NCBI GenBank assembly: GCA_964514215.1
Contig: CAZEPW010000005.1
Location: 41,822-105,821 of the forward strand
DNA length: 64,000 bases
Direction: 5' to 3'
From: CAYQUC01 sp964514215
GTDB lineage: Bacteria; Pseudomonadota; Gammaproteobacteria; UBA6429; Thiohalophilaceae
Part shown: piece by piece, positions 38,886 to 47,434 of the stretch
How positions within the stretch are numbered: the first letter of the stretch is position 1
Layout of the letters: every line of letters begins with the position of its first letter
Translations under genes and position numbers: made by a program
The notes under the pieces: generated by a model
Databases searched by the model: none
What the model was told of the DNA's origin: nothing
What the model saw: only the letters and a program-made list of their open reading frames with translations

Positions 38886-39092
38886 GCTATATTTACCATA
38901 ACCAAGAACATCATCACAATTTTTCAATAGTTTATAAAGCTTTTTAGGCATAAGCCGATAATATAGAATAATATCAACCATTAAGTTGAATAAAAATTAG
39001 GCTATTTTTTTTAAAAATAACTAAAACACCTTTTTTCGTTAACGGAATAAAGCTATATTGTTGTTAAAGAAAGGAATTTGAGGTTTTACCCA

Positions 39093-41048
39093 ATGGCAAA
39101 AGACCGTTTTACAGATCAAATGCAGGCCTATGGCCGCTGGAAGCACGATTTAATATCGTCCATGGACAAATACAAAGATTGGTTGAACGATAACCAGATG
39201 TCCACTCCCGAAGCTGAATTGCGCATATTTGAACTAATTGAAGCACTAAAATCCGATCAACTCACCATTGCGTTTGTTGCTGAATTCGCTCGTGGTAAAA
39301 CTGAATTAATTAATGCCATTTTCTTTTCAGAATACGATCGACGCTTACTGCCATCCGATGCCGGTCGAACCACCATGTGCCCGACTGAGTTATTTTATGA
39401 TTCAGAAAGCAGTAAAAGTTATATTCGGTTATTACCAATAGAAACCCGTTTAGAAGAAATGAGTATTTTAGAATACAAACGAATTCCAATTCACTGGACA
39501 TCGATTGATCTGGATACCACGTCATCCGAAAGCATGGCAACGGCATTTCGAGAAGTCGTACGAACCAAAGAAGTTAGCATTGAAGAAGCCAAACGTTTAA
39601 ATCTATTTGATGAATCAGAAGTACATAATGGTAAAATTGACATCCCCATGTGGCGACATGCTTTAATTAGTTTTCCGCACCCATTATTACAAGAAGGTTT
39701 AACCATCTTAGATACCCCAGGTTTAAATGCCATTGGTAGCGAGCCCGAACTCACCTTAAATATGTTACCCAATGCGCAAGCGGTGGTTTTTATTCTCGCA
39801 GCGGATACCGGAGTCACAAAATCGGATATGACCATGTGGACCAATCACGTGAAACCACTCGAAGACGATGGCAAACATGGCCGAATCATTGTGTTAAATA
39901 AAATTGATACCTTATGGGACGAGCTCAAAGATGATGCCAGCATCTCCAAAACAATTAATGCGCAACGTCAAACTGCAGCAAAAATGTTAGGGATTGATGC
40001 TACCAATGTATTTCCGGTTTCAGCCCAAAAAGGGCTTTTGGCAAAAATTCGACACGATACTGAGTTATTGAAAAAAAGTAATATTCTCACCTTAGAATCA
40101 ATTTTGTCACAAGACATTTTGCCGCAAAAACAAGTTATCGTTAGAGACAATGTTGTTGCTGAAATTGGCTCAATGGCTAAAACCTCTTACGATTTAATTG
40201 CATCTCGTTTACTCGACTCGCATAAGCAATTAAAAGATCTCCAAGGTTTGAGTGGTAAAAATGAAGATGTGATTCAACATTTAATGAAAAAAACCCGCCA
40301 AGAGCAGGTCACTTACCATAAGAGTGTTGAAAGCTTTCAATCGAATAAGAAAATTTTTTCTGAACAAATGAAAAAATTAATGCAAATTTTGAGCATCACC
40401 GAATTAGATTCAGTGATGTCAGACACCCGAAATAGCATGTCAAAAACCTGGACCACCGGTGGTTTAAAATCCAATATGAAAGCCTTCTTTGATATTATTA
40501 CCGGCATGACTCGAGATGCCTCAAGACAGGTTGATCAATTAAATACCTTAATACAAACCATCTACCGTAATTTTAATAAAGAACACGGCTTGCAAGAAAC
40601 CAAACCACGGCTTTTTAGTTTTACCAAATACAAACGTGATATGGATAGACTCTACAACGAAGCCGAAGCTTATCGTCGCAGTAGTTTAACCACCATGACC
40701 GAACAAAGCTTTGTTGTAAAAAAATTCTTTATCTCAATGGTCAGTCATGCGCGTAATACCTTTTATAATGCCAATCAAGACTCGGCTACTTGGGGTAAGG
40801 CTGCAATGGCACCACTAGTTGCAAGAATTAAAGAACATAAATCTCAAATGGAAAAACGCCTTGAAAGCTTACGCAAAATTAATGAATCACGAAACACGCT
40901 ACAAGGCAGAATAACCGAATTAGAAAATTCCACAACAAAATTAAAAGAACAATTAAATGATATCAATGTATTGATGGAAACCATTAATAAACCCTTGGAA
41001 TCATTTTTGGATGAATCCAGCAATAACGGTGATGCCGCGGTAGCATAA
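39093..41048 (+). CDS. Dynamin-like GTPase
   Basis: About 651 residues. GTPase motifs: P-loop AEFARGKTELINA near residue 64 (Arg before GKT), switch I Thr in GRTTMCPT, G3 DTPGLNA and G4 LNKIDTL. The C-terminal half is helical and coiled-coil-rich with no clear transmembrane segment, ending in a leucine-heptad region. Bacterial dynamin-like proteins remodel or repair membranes. I use ATG 39093, preceded by TTGAGG; TTG 39078 would be an upstream alternative. Bacterial dynamins often come in pairs; this one is single. Confidence 0.88.
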   Translation: MAKDRFTDQMQAYGRWKHDLISSMDKYKDWLNDNQMSTPEAELRIFELIEALKSDQLTIAFVAEFARGKTELINAIFFSEYDRRLLPSDAGRTTMCPTELFYDSESSKSYIRLLPIETRLEEMSILEYKRIPIHWTSIDLDTTSSESMATAFREVVRTKEVSIEEAKRLNLFDESEVHNGKIDIPMWRHALISFPHPLLQEGLTILDTPGLNAIGSEPELTLNMLPNAQAVVFILAADTGVTKSDMTMWTNHVKPLEDDGKHGRIIVLNKIDTLWDELKDDASISKTINAQRQTAAKMLGIDATNVFPVSAQKGLLAKIRHDTELLKKSNILTLESILSQDILPQKQVIVRDNVVAEIGSMAKTSYDLIASRLLDSHKQLKDLQGLSGKNEDVIQHLMKKTRQEQVTYHKSVESFQSNKKIFSEQMKKLMQILSITELDSVMSDTRNSMSKTWTTGGLKSNMKAFFDIITGMTRDASRQVDQLNTLIQTIYRNFNKEHGLQETKPRLFSFTKYKRDMDRLYNEAEAYRRSSLTTMTEQSFVVKKFFISMVSHARNTFYNANQDSATWGKAAMAPLVARIKEHKSQMEKRLESLRKINESRNTLQGRITELENSTTKLKEQLNDINVLMETINKPLESFLDESSNNGDAAVA

Positions 41049-41127
41049 TAAAACAATCACCGTTTACTACATCCTTTCATTTAACCTTGTTTGGCACTAA
41101 ATAGAGCTGCTGTTTCTGCATGAGCTA

Positions 41128-42348
41128 ATGTATAATCAAACTAGTATCATGCCTGAAAAATCAGATGCCGATAAAGCGATGCCAAAAAAGACCATACCAG
41201 ATAACTTAAAAAACAGCTCGGCAAACTCTGTCGGACTTGTATCTTCTAAAATCATCAAATTTAATGATACCCTTAATTTACAATGTGGTATTTCATTACC
41301 AAACTACGAATTGATCGTAGAAACTTACGGTGAATTAAACAAAAATAAAAGTAACGCAATATTAATTTGCCATGCCCTAAGCAGCGATCATCACGCAGCT
41401 GGAAAATACAGCGATAGCGATAAAAAACCCGGCTGGTGGGATAGCTATATTGGACCAGGCAAACCAATTGATACCAACAAATTTTTTGTTGTCTGTTCCA
41501 ATAATATTGGAGGCTGTAAAGGCTCAACAGGCCCAATGCACATCAACCCCAAAAGCAATAAACCTTTTGGCCCCGATTTTCCATTAGTCACCGTTCTCGA
41601 CTGGGTTAATAGCCAAAAACAATTAATGCTCAAATTAGAAATCTCACAGTGGGCAGCTGTGGTTGGTGGCAGCCTTGGTGGTATGCAAGCCTTGCAGTGG
41701 GCGATTACTTTTCCGGATGACTTGCGTCATTGCGCCGTTATTGCCGCAGCACCAAAGTTATCAGCACAAAACATTGCATTTAATGAAGTCGCGCGACAGT
41801 CCATCATGTCGGATCCAAACTTTCACGAAGGCCATTACTACGAACATAATACTATCCCCAGAAATGGCATTATGCTGGCACGTATGTTGGGACACATAAC
41901 CTATTTATCCGATAGCGCTATGGGTAAAAAGTTTGGTCGTGAATTACGCGATGGCAGCCTGACCTATGGCTACGATGCCGATTTTCAAGTAGAAAGCTAC
42001 TTACGCTATCAGGGTAAATCTTTTGCCGAACGCTTTGATGCAAATACTTACCTGCTAATGACTAAAGCCTTAGATTATTTCGACCCCGCGAATGAATTTA
42101 ATGGTAATTTATCTGAAGCACTAGCAAAGACCAAAGCAAAATTTTTTATTGCAGCCTTCACGAGTGACTGGCGTTTTTCACCCGAACGTTCCAGAGAAAT
42201 TGTCAAAGCCCTGCTCGATAGAAATATCGATGTTAGTTATACCGAGATTGAAGCAAATCAGGGGCACGACGCATTTTTAATACCAATCGCACACTACTAT
42301 AATGTATTTACCGCGTATATGAATAATGTCGCTAAGGAATGTCACTAA
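41128..42348 (+). CDS. metX: MetX, homoserine O-acyltransferase
   Basis: A 406-residue alpha/beta-hydrolase enzyme acylating homoserine for methionine synthesis. Nucleophile serine in VVGGSLGGMQALQW near residue 180, Asp in TSDWRFSPERS near 346, His in NQGHDAFL near 379. Acetyl versus succinyl use cannot be read safely from this; Pseudomonas MetX uses succinyl-CoA. ATG 41128 gives a long N-terminus; ATGs at 41149 and 41179 are possible and none has a clear ribosome site. It overlaps metW by 10 bp. Confidence 0.95.
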   Translation: MYNQTSIMPEKSDADKAMPKKTIPDNLKNSSANSVGLVSSKIIKFNDTLNLQCGISLPNYELIVETYGELNKNKSNAILICHALSSDHHAAGKYSDSDKKPGWWDSYIGPGKPIDTNKFFVVCSNNIGGCKGSTGPMHINPKSNKPFGPDFPLVTVLDWVNSQKQLMLKLEISQWAAVVGGSLGGMQALQWAITFPDDLRHCAVIAAAPKLSAQNIAFNEVARQSIMSDPNFHEGHYYEHNTIPRNGIMLARMLGHITYLSDSAMGKKFGRELRDGSLTYGYDADFQVESYLRYQGKSFAERFDANTYLLMTKALDYFDPANEFNGNLSEALAKTKAKFFIAAFTSDWRFSPERSREIVKALLDRNIDVSYTEIEANQGHDAFLIPIAHYYNVFTAYMNNVAKECH

Positions 42349-42959
42349 TGACAAACAACGACATCACTTTACGTCCTGAAATTAAAGCCATTATAAAATG
42401 GATTAAACCAAACTCACGAGTACTCGATTTGGGTTGTGGTGATGGCTCACTATTAAAATACCTGCAAGACAATCTCAATGTTACCGGTTATGGTCTTGAA
42501 ATTGATAACGATAATATCGTGAAATGTATTCAAAATGGCGTTAATGTTATCCAAACCAATCTTGATGCCGGTTTGTCAGATTTCGACAATAATTCATTTG
42601 ACTATGTCATCATGACCCAAACATTACAGGCAATTCAACACCCTGATAAATTATTAGATGAAATGCTACGTATTGGCCGCGAAGGTATTGTTACTTTTCC
42701 GAATTTTGGTTATTGGTCATGCCGTCTACAAATTATGCTTGGGCGCATGCCGGTAACCCCAAGTTTGTCGCACCAATGGTACGATACCCCAAACATTCAT
42801 TTATGCACATTAAGCAATTTTGAAGATTTATGTCGAGAAAAATCCATCAAAATCCTACACCGCACTGTCGCGGATAACCAGCACATCAATCATTTTTTAA
42901 TTAACTTATTTCCGAATTTAATGGGACAAATTGCGTTATATCGAATACAACAACAATAA
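42339..42959 (+). CDS. metW: MetW, methionine biosynthesis protein (SAM-fold)
   Basis: A 206-residue methyltransferase-fold protein. SAM-site motif VLDLGCGDGSLLKYL near residue 27, then DYVIMTQTLQAIQHPDKLLDEMLRIG and FPNFGYWSCRLQIMLGRMP, the MetW signature. MetW is needed together with MetX for acylation in several proteobacteria. It overlaps metX by 10 bp. Confidence 0.95.
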   Translation: MSLMTNNDITLRPEIKAIIKWIKPNSRVLDLGCGDGSLLKYLQDNLNVTGYGLEIDNDNIVKCIQNGVNVIQTNLDAGLSDFDNNSFDYVIMTQTLQAIQHPDKLLDEMLRIGREGIVTFPNFGYWSCRLQIMLGRMPVTPSLSHQWYDTPNIHLCTLSNFEDLCREKSIKILHRTVADNQHINHFLINLFPNLMGQIALYRIQQQ

Positions 42960-43294
42960 ATACCCAAAAAACACCATTAGCCTAAAGCTTATCCTCAGAA
43001 TAATGATTATTTGTTAAAACCAAATTTAAAAAAACTGTCATTCCAGTCGTCTTTTGAGCCGAAACCCAGAGTTTAAACAGCAATATTATCAAATTGCACT
43101 AAAGTCATACTTATGCCGATCTAAGATTTATATAAGAAAATAAGTTGTTAAAATTTGAACCTGTAATCAAAATGCTTAAATAAAACACTCTCTATCAATA
43201 CCTATATGAGAGCGAGTCTAAGATATCAATATCGGATCATTACGTATATTTAGTCTATAATTTTACTGTGTGGGCGTTCTTTAAGGAGTAAATT
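42960..43294. other. Intergenic region between metW and the DUF4426 gene, with one dispersed repeat
   Basis: 335 bp. Bases 43037-43124 are a copy of the dispersed repeat described separately. The rest is AT-rich and holds the promoter of the DUF4426 gene, which has a strong AAGGAG ribosome site at 43283. No gene seen. Confidence 0.6.
43037..43124 (+). repeat. Copy of dispersed 88-bp repeat (degenerate)
   Basis: Aligns without gaps to 43809-43896, about four bases in five identical by eye. Shared stretches are GTCTTTTGAGCCG, ATTATCAAATTGC and CCGATCT. The 7-bp stem of the sister copy is broken here (ATTCCAG against CCGAAAC). Confidence 0.75.
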
Positions 43295-43744
43295 ATGCTA
43301 TTAAAAAATAATACTATACTAACATTCATCGCGACACTGTTATTCGCAATGACGAGTAATCTTGTTTATGCCGATAAATCAAAAGACTACGGCGACTATA
43401 TTGTTCATTACAATGCATTTACCACTGATATATTACAAGCTGAGACCGCAAAGCATTACCAAATTCGTCGGAGTCGAAATCGCGGTATGATTAATATTTC
43501 CGTACAAAAGAAAAACAAAACAAACACTGCCGTTAGCGCCGCCGTTTCAGGAACAGCCAGCAACTTAACGGGGCAACTAAAAAGTTTAAACATGAAAGAA
43601 ATAAAAGAAGGAAAAGCCATTTATTACATCAGTGACTTCTCTGTTGCCAATAGAGAAACCTTGGACTTCTCCGTTAAAATCAAAGTTGATGGTAAAGAAA
43701 AACCGTTAAAAGTAACCTTTCGTCAACAATTTTTTACACGATAA
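43295..43744 (+). CDS. DUF4426 periplasmic protein
   Basis: A 149-residue secreted protein with a signal peptide ending VYA at about residue 26. The DUF4426 pattern is DYIVHYNAFTTDIL and a late RNRGMINISVQKK. Function unknown; in Pseudomonas a DUF4426 gene lies next to metX-metW as well. Strong AAGGAG before ATG. It is the last gene of the conserved block; the electron-transfer region begins after it. Confidence 0.85.
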   Translation: MLLKNNTILTFIATLLFAMTSNLVYADKSKDYGDYIVHYNAFTTDILQAETAKHYQIRRSRNRGMINISVQKKNKTNTAVSAAVSGTASNLTGQLKSLNMKEIKEGKAIYYISDFSVANRETLDFSVKIKVDGKEKPLKVTFRQQFFTR

Positions 43745-43808
43745 TAATTAACCTGAGGTTTGTATAAGGATTATTGTTACTTTTTAAAGCTCAAATTTAA
43801 AACTAACC

Positions 43809-43896
43809 GTCATTCCGGTAGTCTTTTGAGCCGGAATCTAGAGTTAAAACATCAAGATTATCAAATTGCGCTAATAATATTCTTATACCGATCTGA
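43809..43896 (+). repeat. Copy of dispersed 88-bp repeat (intact stem)
   Basis: Contains ATTCCGG and CCGGAAT, a 7-bp stem, in the same place where the 24-25 kb copies have ATGCCGG and CCGGCAT. The paired change (T-A for G-C) keeps the stem. Direct orientation relative to the copy at 43037, so the two flank the DUF4426 gene as direct repeats. Confidence 0.8.
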
Positions 43897-43958
43897 GGTT
43901 AATTAACAAATGATAGCTTGGGTAATTTAAATACCCAAGCTACTCATCCGGCTTAACA

Positions 43959-44942
43959 CTAATTTCTAAGTCGACCAAAATAATAAAAAGTCAAACTAAG
44001 CAACGCTATTAAACTAGCAACAAATAACCACGGCCGAGTCCAATCATAATCAACGCTATACCCCATCCAACTCACTAATGAATCATAACGCAAAATACCA
44101 CTGGGTAAATTAATTTCATCACCTTGGCGTAATACATACCGTTGACCCGCGATACGAATAATTAGATGATGTTTATACGATACCCGAAAATTAAAATCAC
44201 TATCTTCTGGTAACAGATCTTCTTCGATGACCAACATTGTCCAAATTTTTTGTTGTGTTTGCGGCAAAGTCCACTCTTTCGCCTGTTGGTATTCGTGAAT
44301 AGGATAAGCAGGCAAATGTATATTTCCAAGCTGCACAGGACTACCATCAGCAGGATACCAACGAAACAACGGAGCATAACCCTTATTATGTGAGGTGTAA
44401 AATCGATAATGACCTATAACCAACGGAACATGATCACCTATCTCAACAATTTTTGTTTGCTCTAAATTATTATCGAGTTGAATACGATTATGAGTGCTAT
44501 CCCTCATAATGCCTTTATGATAATTAATTGTAAAACCAAGATTAGTAAACCTAACATTATCTAACTGATAATCGTGCCAAGGACCCGCATCAACATTTTC
44601 AAGTTGACCATTAAACTGTTCGTGAGTACTAAGTTCGAGTGTTGCCTTTAAATAAGTAAATTGCCCCGCTATCGCCAAACTAACTAAAGCAAACAATGCC
44701 ATGTGAAAAATTAATAGTGCAGGTTTAGCAATAAAATTTTTTCGCAGCAATAATGCTAAAATGAAATTAAACATTAATAATGTTACAGGGACTAACAAAA
44801 TACCTAAACGGTAAGATGCTGTCATTTGCTGATACAAGACAACTGCAAAAAATAATACTATCAATAATGCTAAATTTAATCGGTTTGAAGCTAAAACCAA
44901 TTGAACGGTTTTAGCAATACCACCATTTGGCCCACTATTCAT
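43959..44942 (-). CDS. ResB-like cytochrome c biogenesis protein
   Basis: A 327-residue membrane protein with three N-terminal helices (about residues 20-105), a large periplasmic beta-rich domain with ResB-type stretches (LGFTINYHKGIMRDS, VNHP-like region, DEINLPSGILRYDSL, MGYSVDYDWTRPW) and a final helix. ResB with CcsA/ResC delivers heme to apocytochromes. No ccsA is in the window. It is the last gene after the 11-heme cytochrome (38-bp gap) on the same strand, so it probably helps mature this operon's products. A role as a membrane electron-transfer subunit cannot be excluded. Confidence 0.8.
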   Translation of the reverse strand: MNSGPNGGIAKTVQLVLASNRLNLALLIVLFFAVVLYQQMTASYRLGILLVPVTLLMFNFILALLLRKNFIAKPALLIFHMALFALVSLAIAGQFTYLKATLELSTHEQFNGQLENVDAGPWHDYQLDNVRFTNLGFTINYHKGIMRDSTHNRIQLDNNLEQTKIVEIGDHVPLVIGHYRFYTSHNKGYAPLFRWYPADGSPVQLGNIHLPAYPIHEYQQAKEWTLPQTQQKIWTMLVIEEDLLPEDSDFNFRVSYKHHLIIRIAGQRYVLRQGDEINLPSGILRYDSLVSWMGYSVDYDWTRPWLFVASLIALLSLTFYYFGRLRN

Positions 44943-44980
44943 AAATCACACATAACCCATTACACACAAAACCAGAAACG

Positions 44981-47431
44981 TTACGGTGGATTTCGACAAG
45001 TACTCATCATCCAACGAACCCCCGTTGCACCACTGGCCGAACCACAATTTGATGGAGACCAATTTCCACTGGTTGCAAAATTAACAATTTTTAACATTGC
45101 ATTATTGTAATAAGGACCATTGCTATAACCACCATTATTGGACACTTCATTACCCGTTCCAGCGAAACCTGCCTCAGGTCCCACATCATTTAAATTAACA
45201 AGTAACGCCTTGTTTTTCCAACCATGCGGAACTGCGGCATGACACCAATTACAACGAAGGCGTCCAAGTCGACGGGCATGAAATGCATGTAAATTACCAC
45301 CACCACCACCGCCGCCACCGGCATTGCCACCGCCACCGCCACCACCCATTCCACCACAACAATAACCTGTGGTAGCACCAGAATTTCCCGATGTTGCGTA
45401 GTCAGTGTAATTATGACATTTAAAACAAAGATCACTCGGGCTACCTGTGCCAGTGGTTGAACTCCAGTTTCCTTTTAAAATAAAATTATTACTGGATCCA
45501 TGAGGCCCCCAAGGTTGGCCATTTTCGCCACCATTGGGGACCACCGTGCCTGCAGCAGTATCCGAACCATGGCAATCCGAACAGTACATCGTTTGATTAC
45601 CAATATCTGCTGCATTATTCCATGGCGCTAACCAATTGCTTGCATCAGCACTAACTTTTTCAGCTAATGTCCGACCCGTCTTCGCCATAACAGGATGCCA
45701 CGATCGATGATTATTATTAGCAAATGCAGCAGCCGCTCCCGAAGGCGATGTACTTGTGCCTTCTCCAGCGTGACCAATTGGAGCTTGAATTTCCATTGCT
45801 TGATTGGTATACCGACTGACGCCATTACTTTGAGAAAAAGGTGTATTGCCTCCAGTATCACCTAAAAATGGTGGTGTCGTACCATAAGCAAAATCAGAAT
45901 GACATTTTAAACAAATTTGATATTCTCGAGTTAAATAATTATTTGTCACAGCCGGGTTCGCACCACTGCCACCATCACCCGATTTAATAGTATAAAGTAA
46001 CGGTAAATTAGTCGGATCAAAAATTTCAGAACCATAAGAAGGTTCAACTCCCCATGAACCCCGCAACACACCCGATGCAATATTACTATGAGCGGGCGTA
46101 TGGTTATGAGTTCCGGCAATAGTGTCTCCGGTATTATTAAATAATCGGTTTCTGGTAAGCCGATGCGGATTATGACAATCCGTACATTCCACATGTCGAT
46201 TACTATTATTTAGTTTACTTTTGTCTTCTAATAAATCAGCATTTTGTATATCGTGAGTTTCACTCGTTAACCGTTGATCATTTGTTGTAATCGGCATATG
46301 CGTTAAGCTACTAACAAAATCAGTTTTAATGTCAGGCACTTCTGAACCAGCTCCACCCTGACTGTTTAAAACGCCGCCATCAACTGAATGACAGGTATAA
46401 CAAGTCTCTTCTTGAGCTGCATTGCCACCGGTTTTAGGACGTGACAAACTATCAGTGCCTTCTCTCAATAAACGACGAGAACCTTGCACTGTATGCGTAT
46501 CATGGCAATTTAAACAAGCCGCTTGCCAAACGGGTAAGTTTACTGGAAATTCACGTTGATTCGCAGCCGTAAAACTATAACTTTCATTCGCAACAGCCGG
46601 ATTAGCATGGGCCGAGCTAGACCAAGCTTGGCCTAATTTGTTATGACATGACAAACAAATAATATCAGTGTTCGCATTAAAATTTCCCCCAGAAGGTATA
46701 CCTTCTTGAAAACGATTCAAGCGTAAAAATTTAATATTTTTAGCAGGATCAGCATCGCGTATATGAGGATCATGACAACTCGTGCATTGCACTTTATCTT
46801 TTTCCAACGGCACTAAAGGGGTATTACCTCTAGTTCGATTTCCAATGTAACTTTCAACTGTTGGATCACGTAATTCACCATCAACCGTCGCTAATGCACT
46901 ATTATAAGTAAATGAAATTGGATGATCATTACTTAAATCAACACCTAGCTTACGCGTAAAACCTGTGTTATCACCCGTCCCAGATGGCATAACGCCACCT
47001 GCACCAGTACCTTGCAAATCAATAGTAACATCTGCCTGAGCATTTACCACATTAACAGAACCCAGAGCAATCGTGCCATCATGACAAGATAAACATAATT
47101 TTGAGCTACCACCAGGCGTTGCGGATATATCATTCGCATTAATCGAACTGGAAGTATAAGGAGTATAAGTTGCACCGGATGCTTTACGATTCCATAACGG
47201 CGCTGCAGGAATATTTTCTGCATGATGTGGCGTATGACAAAATACACAAACCTGAGTCTCACTTGTAGCTTTAACTGCACCAGAACTTGATGTTGAAAAA
47301 TTATGTTTAGTGCTAGCAATATCGGATATTCGTGCAGCAACAGTGATTTCAGAAACCACCAGTAATAACAACAAACTAGTCAGACTCAATAAACCATGTA
47401 ACCGACTTTTTGTCTTTTGAAAAATAAACAT
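44981..47431 (-). CDS. Secreted 11-heme c-type cytochrome
   Basis: About 816 residues. Signal peptide ends near residue 33. Eleven CXXCH sites start near residues 62, 113, 216, 259, 306, 344, 416, 507, 617, 669 and 727. Hemes 3-10 fall in four doubled CXXCH pairs, several with a second His (CTSCHDPH, CLNCHDTH, CTDCHNPH), implying bis-His ligation. Residues up to about 265 align with the whole tetraheme protein at 55533-56330. A Cys-Cys plus polyglycine stretch lies before heme 11. ATG 47431 is chosen over a TTG at 47434; AGGTGG precedes it. Likely periplasmic or extracellular electron carrier. Confidence 0.93.
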   Translation of the reverse strand: MFIFQKTKSRLHGLLSLTSLLLLLVVSEITVAARISDIASTKHNFSTSSSGAVKATSETQVCVFCHTPHHAENIPAAPLWNRKASGATYTPYTSSSINANDISATPGGSSKLCLSCHDGTIALGSVNVVNAQADVTIDLQGTGAGGVMPSGTGDNTGFTRKLGVDLSNDHPISFTYNSALATVDGELRDPTVESYIGNRTRGNTPLVPLEKDKVQCTSCHDPHIRDADPAKNIKFLRLNRFQEGIPSGGNFNANTDIICLSCHNKLGQAWSSSAHANPAVANESYSFTAANQREFPVNLPVWQAACLNCHDTHTVQGSRRLLREGTDSLSRPKTGGNAAQEETCYTCHSVDGGVLNSQGGAGSEVPDIKTDFVSSLTHMPITTNDQRLTSETHDIQNADLLEDKSKLNNSNRHVECTDCHNPHRLTRNRLFNNTGDTIAGTHNHTPAHSNIASGVLRGSWGVEPSYGSEIFDPTNLPLLYTIKSGDGGSGANPAVTNNYLTREYQICLKCHSDFAYGTTPPFLGDTGGNTPFSQSNGVSRYTNQAMEIQAPIGHAGEGTSTSPSGAAAAFANNNHRSWHPVMAKTGRTLAEKVSADASNWLAPWNNAADIGNQTMYCSDCHGSDTAAGTVVPNGGENGQPWGPHGSSNNFILKGNWSSTTGTGSPSDLCFKCHNYTDYATSGNSGATTGYCCGGMGGGGGGGNAGGGGGGGGNLHAFHARRLGRLRCNWCHAAVPHGWKNKALLVNLNDVGPEAGFAGTGNEVSNNGGYSNGPYYNNAMLKIVNFATSGNWSPSNCGSASGATGVRWMMSTCRNPP

Positions 47432-47434
47432 CAA

